64,000 nt of DNA, from positions 11,009,524 to 11,073,523 of the forward strand of contig OY725488.1 in NCBI GenBank assembly GCA_963281255.1. Direction: 5' to 3'. The notes below the pieces were generated by a model. That model did not search any database, was not told the origin of the DNA, and worked only from the letters and a program-made list of their open reading frames with translations. This DNA comes from Aphrocallistes beatrix. Taxonomy: Eukaryota; Porifera; Hexactinellida; Sceptrulophora; Aphrocallistidae. Shown piece after piece: positions 31,643 through 42,288 of the stretch (its first letter is position 1; every line of letters starts with the position of its first letter). Made by a program: the position numbers and the translations under genes.

Positions 31643-32686
31643 TCTAAATGTTTGATTGATTCTGAGTTGGTGGATTATATTTATATATATATTCAGAAAG
31701 TACCATGTGATTGGTACTCATCCCATCCTTGATGCCTATAAATGTATCTTTATAATTTTATTTAAGTCATTTATAATCTATAATGCTCAATGATTTTCAA
31801 TTTTTCTGACTTTCAATGTTACCACCTGAGGCTTATTCAAAATGATGAAGCATAATTAGCTCCACCTTCTGATAAACTTCGTAATCATAATAGTTATTGA
31901 GCAATAGCTATATGTCCCAAATGAATTGAATATCTCTTATCTCACTTATCTCATTTCATTATCAGGTATCATATATCCCTCAGTACTAATATTTGATTTT
32001 ATAGAGGTGCATGCTTTATTTCCCTAATACGAGTAGCATACTGCTACTAGATTGAAAATAATTACCAGATTGTGTTAAATTATCAAACTAATTAATTAAA
32101 GAAGTTTTAACAAGTAGCTTTAGTGCAAGCATTATATACAAGTGACCACTCTAGTATAATGTTTCCGTTATATGTACGTATCAGGTTCGACAACAATCCT
32201 TCCAGTATTAATGAAAACTCAATTAATGTATAATAAGGTAGATATTGGATATAGTGATAGTGCCGGGAACAGGGAATATTGGGTAGAATTATCACTATAT
32301 CCACTATATCACTATATGATCTGTAGATTATTGTGCATATCCGTTCGAAAATTTAAAACCTGTATATTTGATTGCTTTTGAAATCTTGTTGTAATTTTGA
32401 AATAATTGAAAAAGCATATGTATGTGTTATTTCGAAATAAAGTACTAAAGTGCGCCGTTAGGTCACAAGAATTAGTGAACTTCTGACTTCAATGAATTCA
32501 TACTTAAAGCATATATTATTAACATCACCAAGAGATTTCTGCAAATAGATTGAAGTCATTCTAATTGCAAGTATTAACAATTACATAGAATTAATGGATA
32601 ATGATGTAAGTATATATAGATTATCTTAGTAGCGATTTAGAATAGTAAATCATTTCTAGCCACAATCGAGTATTTTCAAACGAAAG
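31643..32686. other. C4 promoter and post-C spacer
   Basis: TATA-like ATATTTATATATAT at 31677-31690. The stretch 31910-32510 aligns with the other post-C spacers, and ATATAGTGATAG / ATCACTATATCC near 32239-32310 can pair. Overlapping short ORFs on both strands are not supported as genes. Confidence 0.5.
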
Positions 32687-32815
32687 TTGTATCATGGATT
32701 GGAACAGTTCTATTGCTAGTTGCTAACCTATCTGTGGGTTTACCATACCTATTCGCCAGCATTGGATTTTTCGGCGCTAAACTCTGGAAAAGTTAGAAAT
32801 ATGTTAGAATTTCCG
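32687..32815 (+). pseudogene. Plus-strand relic of a seven-TM C-terminus (TM7)
   Basis: One frame reads VVSWIG, TVLLLVANLSVGLPYLF, ASIGFFGAKLWKS, then a stop. This parallels TM7 and its exit in A (LVTAVFFGEKLLRR) and C (LATFVYFGRILWKK). It is on the plus strand like A and D and sits in a C-rich part of the array, so it probably marks a lost A or D gene. Confidence 0.5.
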
Positions 32816-32999
32816 TAAAGTTCGTAAAGTAAAGTTTATAGATTTATATACCCCCAGGATCCATGCTAATATGTTCTCAAGGGGTTCACAATCTGGGTGA
32901 GGTGCTAAACCTACTGACAGTTGCTGACTGAGGTGTATGCAGCATGTGTGTATGTACTAAGTATATGATAGCATGTTTACAGAGAAAAACTCGGCTATC

Positions 33000-33208
33000 A
33001 GTAGGCAAGAAAGATAGCACCTAACTTTACCTTTAGCGAGATGACATCCTTAGTGCTTTCAGCTCACCAAGGTTCTGCGAGAGTGTAGGCTCAGATTACA
33101 TTACCGAAGCAATGTAATTGAAAGCAAAATGCGAGGGCGAGGTTAGAACCCATGACCTAAGTCTTGGTGTTCAAACGCCCTAACCACTGCACCACCCAAG
33201 CAGATAAG
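33000..33208 (-). mobile_element. tRNA-derived SINE
   Basis: On the minus strand, near 33196-33177, GGTGGTGCAGTGGTTAGG resembles a pol III A box. About 35 nt later TGGGTTCTAACC (near 33150-33138) resembles a B box. Unrelated tail sequence follows, with a TTACATTGC/GTAATGTAA pairing segment. No flanking duplication was found, so the 3' end is approximate; the repeat may extend to about 32830. Confidence 0.6.
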
Positions 33209-34148
33209 GCTTTTAGAATAGTAGTATTCGTATTTACTTGTTTGTTTGCTTGTTTTGCTTGGTGTTAATAATCAAATGCTCTAATTCTGTTTTTATGCTT
33301 TATCATCCGGGAAGTATCTGAATAATAATAATACTTGTACTTCATTAGTAAGGTATGTAAATGTTAATAGTAAACTTGTTTCAGCTACAAAAAAGATCTT
33401 CAGTGGAGATACAGGCGGGCAGTATCTCAATTGCTATATTTCACATGAATTTGATTTAGATTTTACTACAGAATAAGTGTACGTTTTGATGGATTTTGCA
33501 CTTTTGTGATGAATGTACTCTCTGCTTGCTGAGTAAACAAGCACGCTATAATAAATTACTAATTCTCAACGCAAGCTACTGGTGACTTCGCTTATTAACC
33601 GATGAAATTTAGAATTAGCTCCTATATATTGGAATCATTCCGTCCCTGGAAACCTGTCCCAATTAACCAGTTGTCCTGTTTAAGTGGTGTTCCATTAAAA
33701 CAGAGTTGACTATTTAGTGTATGATTGAGCTTGATTCTGATAGTACATAATCCCATAATGTAATATCAACTGACAAAATGGTAATAATTGACTTACTAAA
33801 GAGTTGTATTATACGTATTACATTATTAAGTATGATGTAAAACATATTGATAGAACCATAGAGTACAAAGTATACATACTACTTCAAATTTATTAGTTAC
33901 AGAATATCAAACAAGCGAATTCCTCAATCTATCCTGAATGAATCCTTCTTATTTAATTATGTATAGTGTTGACATATGCTCTTAAAGTCAAGAGATGCAT
34001 AATTAAGTCTTAATCTCAGTGTTTTATTAGATCATGATTGCATAATAACAAACTATCTAAATATATTTTGAGTAATCCCACCGATATTCATGATCCGAAA
34101 GAACTCTGATGCAATGCCCATTATATGAATCTAACTGATAGAAGGATT
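33209..34148. other. Spacer without supported genes
   Basis: A segment at 33635-33715 resembles diverged CTTAATCGGGAC-type MITE sequence (TGTCCCAATTAACCAG and TTTAAGTGG). Nothing else recognised. Confidence 0.4.
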
Positions 34149-34197
34149 ATATCATCTGGAGAGCTTTGATGACATACAACATGTTATGATTTGCCAT
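34149..34197 (-). pseudogene. Solo 5' end of a C gene with its promoter
   Basis: The reverse strand encodes only the first about 16 codons of a C gene (start equivalent 34195-34197). The normal C promoter follows upstream: a TATA-like run at about 34230-34248 and the conserved upstream block at about 34384-34460. The rest of the gene is missing, so this is a deletion remnant. Confidence 0.75.
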
Positions 34198-35087
34198 TCT
34201 AAATGGTTAATTGATTCTGTTGGTGGATTGTATTTATATATATATATATTCAAGTACCATGTGATTGGTGCACATCCCATCGTTGATACATATAAATGTA
34301 TCTTTGTAATTATTCTTAATTCAGCTATAATGTCTAATGCTCAATGAATTTCGATTTTTTCTGACTTTCAATGTTACCACCTGAGTCTTATTTAAAATGA
34401 TGAAGTATAATTAGTTCCACCTTCTGATAAACTTTGTAATCATAACAGTTATTGAGCAATAGCTATATGTCCAAAATGAATTGCATATCCCTTATCTCAC
34501 TTATCTCATTCCATTATCAGGTTTCATATATCCCTCAGTACTAAAAAGTGTAAATAGCTTTAGTCAACCATTTGATTTTTAGAATTAATGAATAATGATG
34601 TAAGCATATATATATATATTTATCTTAGAAGAGATTTAGAATAGTAAATCATTTCTAGCAACAATTGATAATTTTCAAACGGATTTCAAAATTTTATGGA
34701 TTATATAAATAAACTTTAATTATAATTCTGAAACTCTATTATGTCAATAGATTGAGTAATCGTGTTTATTAGTATTATCAACATACTAAAACTTAAAATA
34801 GTCCGTATATTCACTACTACGATGTAGATTTTTTGTCCTAGAAGATAGTATTTATATTGTTCTTTAGCTCGCTTTAATTAGATTTTGTACTTGTAGCATC
34901 ACTCAGCTTAATAACAAATTCCATGGAAACTTGGTCCCCAGACCAAGATTCTACGGAAAAATGGTCCCTTCGACCAATTTTCTATTACATTTTAAAGAGA
35001 TCATCTCCAATGTAGTGTGGTGTGATATGATCACAATCCATGAATTTTCCCTCCCACTAATAATTTATCAAAGACGAGGATTCTTTG
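34198..35087. other. C promoter remnant and spacer
   Basis: 34200-34580 is the C-type upstream region. 34590-34740 matches the common ATTTAGAATAGTAAATCATT spacer. 34920-34990 has GGTCCC/GGACCA-type repeats, then B-C spacer sequence follows with no B relic. No gene. Confidence 0.5.
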
Positions 35088-35480
35088 CAGGGATTTACTT
35101 GCTACTTACTACCTTTTAATTTTTTTTTGGGAAAATAAAAGGTAGTAAGTAAATATTCTGGATGGCGAGCAAAAAAAAGGAGCAATTAAATCTCCCGGAC
35201 GCCTTGATGAACTGGACATGGTTAAATTAAGAATCTTCTGATTGCTGAAATGCTCAAATATTTCTGTAAATCGCTCGATGCACACTCGTTTCGTTCTTAT
35301 ACTGCACAATCAATAATTTCTTCTCCTCACGCCAACTAAATGCCGGTCAAAAAATATGTAGTAAGTAAAGAAAAGTAGTGAGTGAGTAAACAAAATCTAA
35401 AATGGGGAAAAAATAAAGTAGCAGTAAACAGTGGGCAAAAAAATCCGTACAACTTTTTTTTGCCAGTTCTGGAATCCCTG
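35088..35480. mobile_element. hAT-like non-autonomous element, 393 bp
   Basis: Ends CAGGGATT / AATCCCTG. It is inserted in B-C spacer sequence that is continuous in other units (for example about 26060-26120: AAAGACGAGGACTATTTGTAC). A perfect 16-bp hairpin, TACTTACTACCTTTTA and its complement, lies at about 35101-35150. The flanking 8-mers ATTCTTTG and ATTTATTT are only partly alike, so the duplication is weak. Confidence 0.5.
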
Positions 35481-35541
35481 ATTTATTTGTATACAAGTGA
35501 TGAGTAATTGTTTTGCGTAAACCATTGTACTTTTAATAAGA

Positions 35542-36604
35542 CAAGCACGCTTCGCTTGCTTGCGCTGCGCGGCTTGCGGACACTGCGTGTCCGCAGAGTC
35601 ACCCTGCGGGTGCCTGAAGTTACTCAATCTAACATATTTTGGGAATTCTTTTCCATTATATAAATATTGTAAACAAAGGTCAACGAAAAATTTCTCATAT
35701 GGATCCGAAAATATGATATTCGAAATCTACACCCCAAAAAAAACCAAATCAACCGTTGGAAGCAAGTTTCTAGCATATTTTTGAGATTTGTTTACTTTAT
35801 ATATCTATTGTAAACAAAAGTAAACAAATTGATCATCAAATTTACTCGAAAATATGATATTCGAAATCTACACCCCTAAAAAACCCATGTCAACCGTTGA
35901 AAGCAAGTTTCTAGCATATTTTTGAGATTTGTTTACTTTATGTATCTATTGTAAACAAAAGTAAACAAATTGATCATCAAATTTACTCGAAAATATGATA
36001 TTCGAAATCTACACCCCTGAAAACCCCATATCAACCGTTGAAAGCAAGTTTCTAGCATATTTTTGAGATTTGTTTACTTTATGTATCTATTGTAAACAAA
36101 AGTAAACAAATAATTCATCATATCGATCTGAAAATATGATATTCGAAATCTACACCCCTAAAAACCCCATGTCAACCGTTGGAAGCTAGTCTCTAGCATT
36201 ATTTTCAAAATTCATCAAATGGTGTGAAAATATGTCTATAAAGGTGTGAAAATATGCAGATAATCTTTTTTATTGCCAGATACTATAATACATTTAAGAT
36301 ATCAAACATAAGTTGTGGCTTTGAAATATTAATAACAATGACGATCTATTGTAGAGTCGTACAATGATTTCTATTATGATAGTGTAGTCATTTATTTTGT
36401 ATAGAAAAGGTGTGAAAATTTGTTTTCCATTTTTTTTGCAGAGGTGTGAAAATTTCGATTAGCTTTTCGAACTTAATCCTAGATTTATCATTTGCCACCT
36501 ACATGCCAATTTTCGTATTTCTACGACTTGCCAATTCTTCAATCAATTCGGACAAACAAACAAACAAACAAAAAAAAAAAATCCTGGAGTTTTAATATAT
36601 ATGA
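35542..36604 (-). mobile_element. Helitron-like element, family 2, full-length (1063 bp)
   Basis: Reverse-oriented. Flanking A (35541) and T (36605) match an uninterrupted ATAAGATATGATT in homologous spacers (about 44977 and 50906), so the insertion is exactly between A and T without duplication. Left edge CAAGCACGCTTCGCTTGC is the complement of a GC-rich 3' terminal palindrome; right edge GGAGTTTTAATATATATGA is the complement of the 5' end TCATATATATTAAAACTCC. It contains a 141-bp tandem array. No ORF for a Rep/helicase. Confidence 0.75.
35690..36200. repeat. 141-bp tandem repeat inside the Helitron-like element
   Basis: ATATGATATTCGAAATCTAC recurs at 35711, 35852, 35993 and 36134, exactly 141 bp apart, with AAACAAAAGTAAACAAAT and AGCAAGTTTCTAGCAT also repeated. 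The last unit diverges at its right side. Other family copies have one unit only. Confidence 0.85.
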
Positions 36605-36980
36605 TATGATTAATATCACTTGAAAATTGAGCATTTATATTTTGAGTGTAGACACAATAGTTTGGTAACAGAGTGTATTTCTCTGTTTAACATAATGCTT
36701 TTAATTATTAATGGAGATTCTGTGTGGAAATGCTTTCACGACATAGACGGCGTGCAACACCCATATGTATTTATGTATTCACATAGTCATTTTCTTAACT
36801 AATAATGGGATTAAACATCAATATTAATTAATATATAAGATAATATACAGCTATATGAATAACAATTAAAAAATTACAGCAGTTATAGAATCATTTGGAT
36901 CAGACCTTTGGAAATTTACACAAAACAAATTGAGAATAAAATAAGCTGATTACCACAAGTATGATCCTAAAATAATATCT
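36605..36980. other. Spacer downstream of C5
   Basis: Normal B-C spacer with the GACGGCGTGCAACACCCATA marker at about 36747, matching 50900-51215 downstream of C9. No gene. Confidence 0.5.
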
Positions 36981-38159
36981 TCAAACCTCTTCCTTGCTTA
37001 TCAACACAGCATGGAGTCCAGTTGATCTAAGCCTTGGTGTGAACCTAGTACGGATTTTGCAGAAACGAGTTTTCAGTTTCTTCCAAAGGATCCTTCCGAA
37101 ATATACGAAAGTTGCCACTGTATATTCCAAACCTAACAACACAGAAGCTGTCAATACTAGCAATGTTGTGATGTAGGAGAGAATCTTATTGGTCAATTCC
37201 AAGGCATCAATCTGTTTCTGCGTAGTTAGAAGAGGCTTGTAGAATGCAGTTCCATATAAATAATTGAATAGACAAGGACCATCGTAAATAACTGTTGCGA
37301 TTATGAAAAAGTATTGAGCGATCAACTCAGAGAGAACAATACAGGCAATGACAATGAATATACAACTCATAATGATCATGAACTGTCGGTAGTTAATAAT
37401 TGAGTTTTTCACAATTCTGTTGCTACAACCTCTGACTTTGAATTCTATACTTCTCCATCGCAGTGTTTTGTAGAATGTTATGTTGTTCTTTACCGAAATA
37501 TAGAAATAGACAAATAGGATTATCGGTTCAACCAACTTCTCAATGAACATCAACTGAGGAACAGACCCAGTAATTATAAGGAAGGTTCCCATCAATAATG
37601 TCACTATAAGGAATCGTTTGATGAATTTAAAAGGATCGATGTTCATCTCATGGTATTCAATGTGAAGATACCTCACAAGACAAATCCCAGATGCAAGGGA
37701 GAATATGAGACATACTTGTGCAATCGTCACTAAAATGGAAAACAGAGGATCAGCAAGTGCCAACTTTAGATAAATCGTTTGGAGGTGTAGTTCACTACTG
37801 CAGTTATGAAGTGTATTATTTTGTAGGAATGTGTTGCTTGAATAGGAATGGTTCATGATTACAGGGAATCCTCCCACCGCATGTATTACAATTGCTGCAG
37901 ACTCTATTACGTTAATTATCAGCAGAAATATTTTAGAAACAATCTCTATTTTGTAGTTACGTGCTTCTTCAGTGAATTCTCTGCTCGGACCTGTTTTAGC
38001 TTTTTTGATACAATTTCGATACATTTTAACTAAATAAACTATTCTCTTAATGAAGAATACATTCCAGATAGAGGGAAGTATGATGGCAAACACTATGAAT
38101 GGGTAGAGCGATATCATTTGGAGAGCTTTGATGAAATATAACATGTTATGATTTGCCAT
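36981..38159 (-). CDS. Seven-TM family protein, subfamily C, copy C5 (intact, shortened tail)
   Basis: Single-exon ORF of 392 residues with all TM segments and family blocks. A G-to-T change turns the codon after KEEV into TGA, so it lacks the last five residues (for example RRYYF) of other copies; RTRFTP is retained, so function may be unaffected. Distinctive: FIVFAIILPS in TM1, VIESAAIVIHAVGG in TM2, and LQTIYLKL before TM3. Its surroundings and those of C9 (51219) are the closest pair in the window. TATA-like box at 38193-38205. Confidence 0.86.
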   Translation of the reverse strand: MANHNMLYFIKALQMISLYPFIVFAIILPSIWNVFFIKRIVYLVKMYRNCIKKAKTGPSREFTEEARNYKIEIVSKIFLLIINVIESAAIVIHAVGGFPVIMNHSYSSNTFLQNNTLHNCSSELHLQTIYLKLALADPLFSILVTIAQVCLIFSLASGICLVRYLHIEYHEMNIDPFKFIKRFLIVTLLMGTFLIITGSVPQLMFIEKLVEPIILFVYFYISVKNNITFYKTLRWRSIEFKVRGCSNRIVKNSIINYRQFMIIMSCIFIVIACIVLSELIAQYFFIIATVIYDGPCLFNYLYGTAFYKPLLTTQKQIDALELTNKILSYITTLLVLTASVLLGLEYTVATFVYFGRILWKKLKTRFCKIRTRFTPRLRSTGLHAVLISKEEV

Positions 38160-38192
38160 TTTAAATGCTTGATTGATTCTAAACGGTAGATT

Positions 38193-38205
38193 ATATTTAT
38201 ATATC
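38193..38205 (-). promoter_or_regulatory. TATA-like box of C5
   Basis: Coding-strand GATATATAAATATAATC, 34-46 nt upstream of the ATG, identical to that of C9 at 52446-52458. Confidence 0.45.
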
Positions 38206-39038
38206 TTCAGATGGTATCTCGTGATAGGTATTAATTACATGTTTGATACGTGCAACTTTGTTTTTGCAATTGTTCTTAAGCTAGCTCTAGTGCATAAAGC
38301 TTGTTAATTTAAAAATTTTTTCCCTATTTCAACGTCCCTACGTGAGACTTATTCAGATGGTGCAGAATAATTGATCCCATTCTTTGATAAACTTTATTAT
38401 TGTGCAATAGTCATTGGTAATGTCTCAAATTAATACGCCTATAAGTTATCCTCATAACTTATCCTCTATATCATGCTCTTACGTATTTAGATATCTTCTA
38501 TCTCTCAGTACTAATGTAAATCTGAGTTTTCATTAGCAAACCTAGGATTAAACTCTCCAAGGGTATTTCGATATAGTATAATTCCTTAAACAATCACGTA
38601 TTATCTAAAAGTGTAGTATATATACCTGAAGGGAAATTTCCAAGCTTTGAAAGTTACTCTACTATGATTAAATTTATATTTGACTTTTAATGAAGATTTC
38701 AATCCGATGACTCTATTTAATATATAAAATTACCATCCAATTCCACAAAGTGCACTACGATCACCACTATGTAGTATAATGGATTAGATATAAATAGCAA
38801 ACAGCGTCATTTGGTATATTATACAACTTTCAACCTTGTGAGTCACTAATTGAGTTGAATTCTTCTGAATTAATTAATTGCTACTTGTCGAATTCAGATT
38901 TTAATTCAGATACAAGTACAATAGAGTATCTCGTACAGTTTAAAAAATTTGTCATCACGAATAGGCACATTTCAGTACTAGTAATTGAACAGAAAATGAA
39001 AATCTTTTGAAATAATTATGTCCCGGAAGAGTATACAG

Positions 39039-39130
39039 TCAGAGAGTCGCTTATTATAAACATATATGAGACAAAGTGATTATGTTCATAACAAAAGAAC
39101 TTCACATTATACAAACTTTCCCAATTCTTC
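39039..39130. mobile_element. Diverged CAGTCAGGGTCGC-family MITE fragment
   Basis: Begins TACAGTCAGAGAGTCGCTTA, continues with GTTCATAACAAAAGAACTTC and a CATTATACAAAC string. It resembles the complete element at 40148-40317. The same insertion is present at about 53290-53380 in the duplicated block. Confidence 0.4.
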
Positions 39131-39244
39131 CAGTGTGAATCAGTTTTAGTGTTATCCATATTAGGCGGAAAACGAAGATTACTTGTACAATAGTAGTGAG
39201 TAATTGCTTTTCGCAAATCATCATACTTTATGCGATATGATATC

Positions 39245-39360
39245 ATACTTGCCAACTATCTCGTTTTTGGGTGGGACGTCCCGCTTTTTCGGACAAATTT
39301 TGGAACTAATGTCCCGCGAAAATTTCCAAGAAGTAGAATTGTCCCGCTTTTCAGTATATA
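39245..39360 (+). repeat. Interspersed repeat with GGGACGTCCC palindrome, copy 2
   Basis: TACTTGCCAACT, then GGGACGTCCCGC, ATGTCCCGCG and TTGTCCCGC at about 40-nt spacing. The twin copy is at 53505-53605; an inverted relative is at 3340-3500. Confidence 0.5.
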
Positions 39361-39375
39361 AGATGAATATAATAT

Positions 39376-39725
39376 TGAACCTGTGTATAGCGGTCACCTT
39401 CTCAACGCGGCCAGCGGCCACCCGTTTGTAGTCCCTTCTGACCAAAAAAACTGTGTATAACGGCCACTACCTGTCTATAACGCCACCACTGTCTATAATG
39501 GCCATCAACTTTTCACCTTTTTATGTGTTTATTACAGGACCTGTAACGAACGATAAACAAGTTAATGTAATTACTTCGAGTAATGGATTTCTAGAAACTT
39601 GATATTTATTGCACTACGTTGATACCTTTTGAGGATCAAGATAATCACCTGTATACAACGGTCACCTGTGATAACGGCCAATTTTGTCCAGTCCCTTGGG
39701 TGGCCGTTATGTACAGGTTCCACTG
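39376..39725. mobile_element. pogo/Tigger-like MITE (GGCCGTTATGTACAGG ends)
   Basis: Right end GGCCGTTATGTACAGGTTCC then ACTG and TA. The left end GAACCTGTGTATAGCGGTC is its diverged inverted repeat. Many TATAACGGCCAC-type submotifs lie inside both arms. It is absent from the otherwise homologous 53600-53640 region. No transposase ORF. Confidence 0.6.
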
Positions 39726-39964
39726 TAGTAAGTTCATGTGTTGGATTTCAACAAGTTTTCATATTCATCTAAATTCTTTCTATTGGAATTTGCATCTGAA
39801 TATGGTCCCGACGTTTGGAATAAGTCAAAATCATGCACAGTTTTGGTTTGATCGATTGAAAACAATAAAAACACTTTTGGGATGCATTTGTATTCGTTGA
39901 TAGCATATCCTGATATAGTTAAGAGAATACTCCGACAGGATTATTCTCTTAGCTATATTAAATA

Positions 39965-40363
39965 CAATCGCGCTTCGTTTGACTTTTAATAACCTTTAAA
40001 ATGTGACAGTGACGTTATAATTCCATGATGAGTCGACGTATTCGTCTGAGGTCGGAACTTAGTGGAACCATAACCAAAAGACTCCCACATGCCAAAAATT
40101 AGCTTTCTGCTCCTGGCATTTTCTTCAATCAATTCGCTACAGATATACAGTCAGGGTCGCTTATTGTGAATCACCAGGGAACGAGATAATCTGTTCATAA
40201 TAGAGATACTTCATATTAAGCGAACTTGATTCAATACAAATCCTATCTAAAAAATGAAATTGGGGCCAAGAGGTTAGTTCATAATAAACGAATGTTCATA
40301 TTAAGCGACGCTGACTGCATATATACGTATATACACATATTAATCGAGTTTTAATTGTAAGGA
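39965..40363 (-). mobile_element. Helitron-like family 1 copy, internally deleted, with a nested MITE
   Basis: Left edge A then CAATCGCGCTTCGTTTG (3' end). Right edge GAGTTTTAATTGTAAGGA then T (5' end). The body matches 20370-20600 (TGACGTTATAATTCCATGATG-like and CTTCAATCAATTCG). A different MITE interrupts it at 40148-40317. Confidence 0.6.
40148..40317. mobile_element. CAGTCAGGGTCGCTTATT-family MITE, 170 bp, nested
   Basis: Left end CAGTCAGGGTCGCTTATTG and right end TTAAGCGACGCTGACTG are inverted repeats. TA precedes it; CA follows, probably a mutated TA. It lies within the Helitron-like copy, between CTACAGATA and TATATACGTATA, so it is the younger insertion. Confidence 0.65.
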
Positions 40364-40620
40364 TGTTATTGCATAGAAAATGAAAACGAACATAATATAC
40401 ACTAGGGAGTTCGACTGTTTCCTACTTACGAAATCCAGAAAGAAGATCTGCAAAACTGATATTCATATTATTATAAATGAATACAAATACATCCAAATCT
40501 ATCTAATATTGGTGTTTTCAATCAAAATTCAAAAGCAGTTATTATTAGACTCAAACCTTAGTAACATACAAACATGCAAACAATTAAGTGTAAATGGACA
40601 TATTTCACACAAGTATGATG

Positions 40621-41814
40621 CTAAAAATAATATCTTCGCACCTCTTCCCTGCCTATTAATCCTTCTTGGAGACCAGTTGATCTAAGCCTTGGTGTGAACC
40701 TAGTACGGACTTTACAGAAACGAGTTTTCAGTTTCTTCCAAAGGATCCTCCCGAAATATACGAAAGTTGCCACTGCATATTCCAAACTTAACAACACAGA
40801 AGCTGTCAATACTAAGAATGTTGTGATGTAGGATAGAATCTTATTGGTTAGTTCCAAGGCATCAATCTGTTTCTGCTTAGTTAGGAGAGGCTTGTAGAAT
40901 GCAGTTCCATATAAATAATTGAATAGACAAGGTCCATCGTAAATGACTGTTGCGATCATGAAGAAGTATTGAGTGATCAACTCAGAGAGAGCAAAACAGG
41001 CAGTGATGATGAATGTACAACTCATAATGATCATGAACTGTTGGTAGTTAATAACTGAGTTTTTCACAATCCTCATGCTACAACCCCTGACTTTGAATTC
41101 TATACTTCACCATCGAAGTGTTTTGTAGAATGTTATGTTGTTCTTTACCGAAATATAGAAATAGACAAATAGGATTATCGGTTCAACCAACTTCTCAATG
41201 AACATCAACTGAGGAACAGACCCAGTTATTATAAGGAAAATTCCCATCAATAATGTCACTATAAGGAATCGTTTGATGAATTGAAAGGAATCGATGTTCA
41301 TCTCATGGTATTCAATGTGAAGATACTTCACAAGACAAATCCCAGATTCAATGGAGAATATGAGACATACTTGTGCAATTGTCACTAAAATGGAAAACAG
41401 AGGATCAGCGAGTGCCAATTTCAGATCAATCGTTTGGAGGTGAAGTTCATTACTGCAGTTATGAAGTGTATCATTTTGTAGGAAAGTGTTGCTTGAATAG
41501 GAATGATTCATGATTACAGAGAATCCTCCCAGCGCATATATTACCACTGTTCCAAATTCAGTCACGTTAATTATCAGCAGAAATATCTTTGTAACAATCT
41601 CTATCTTGTAGTTGCGTGCTTCTTCAGTGAAATTTCTGATCGGATTTGTTCTAGCTTTTTTCAGACAATTTCGATACATTTTAACTAAATAGACTAGTCT
41701 CTTAATGAAGAATACATTCCAGATTGAGGGAAGTATGGCAGCAAACACTATGCATGGATAGAATGATATCATTTGAAGAGCTTTGATGATATACAACATG
41801 TTATGATTTGCCAT
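40621..41814 (-). pseudogene. Seven-TM subfamily C, copy C6, single nonsense codon
   Basis: Full-length 397-codon frame with normal start (MANHN) and tail (REEVRRYYF). One in-frame TGA at 41107-41109 replaces Arg236 of the conserved TLRWRS block (AGA in other copies). No frameshift: the frame is the same before and after. The stop falls after TM5, so a truncated product would lack ICL3, TM6 and TM7. ECL1 has an NDT sequon in place of NNT. It is best read as a very young pseudogene; polymorphism or sequence error is possible. Confidence 0.83.
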
Positions 41815-42288
41815 TCTAAATGGTTGATTGATTTTGTTGTTGGATTGTATTTACATATATATATATTCAAGTACCTTGTGATTGGTACTCATCCAATCGT
41901 TGATTCGTATAAATGTATATTTGGAATTATTCTTAAGTCAGCTATAATGTATAACGCTCAGTGAATTTCAATTTTTTCTGACTTTCAATGTTACCACCAG
42001 AGGCTTATTCAAAATGATGAAATATAATTCGTTTCAACTTACTCAAATTTTGTAATCATAACAGTTATTGAGCAATACTATATGTCCAAATGAATTGCCT
42101 ATCCCATATCTCACTTATCTCATTCCATTATCAGGTTTCATATATCTCTCAGTACTAATAAGTGTAAATAGTTTTAGTCAATCATTTGATTTTATAGAAG
42201 TATATGTTTTGTTTCCCTAATAGAGCTTACTGCTAGATTGAAAATAATTGCCATCAGATTGTGTTAAATTACTAAACCAATTAAATAA
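41815..42288. other. C6 promoter and post-C spacer, left part
   Basis: TATA-like TTACATATATATATATTC at about 41850 and the conserved upstream block near 42000-42075. It aligns with 28243-28810, and the same spacer resumes at 42909. Confidence 0.5.

Larger units (their letters stand above)
38206..39375. other. Spacer between C5 and C6, duplicated beyond C9
   Basis: 38340-38850 is nearly the same as 52565-53085, and 39040-39365 matches 53285-53605. It contains a MITE relative of the CAGTCAGGGTCGC family at about 39039-39130 and the GGGACGTCCC repeat at 39245-39360. Short ORFs on both strands here overlap repeats and are not called. Confidence 0.5.

Noticed and set aside
33120-33200. Possible tRNA gene on the minus strand
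   Set aside because: A- and B-box-like strings are present but no acceptor stem or complete cloverleaf could be drawn; a tRNA-derived SINE fits better.
35109-35309. Minus-strand ORF within 35088-35480
   Set aside because: Inside a hAT-like element, no domain, interrupted by the hairpin.
35690-36200. 141-bp repeats as a CRISPR-like array
   Set aside because: Repeats are contiguous with no unique spacers, inside a eukaryotic transposon.
41107-41109. TGA as selenocysteine or reassigned codon in C6
   Set aside because: Other copies have Arg (AGA) here and other genes end in TGA normally; a nonsense mutation is simpler.
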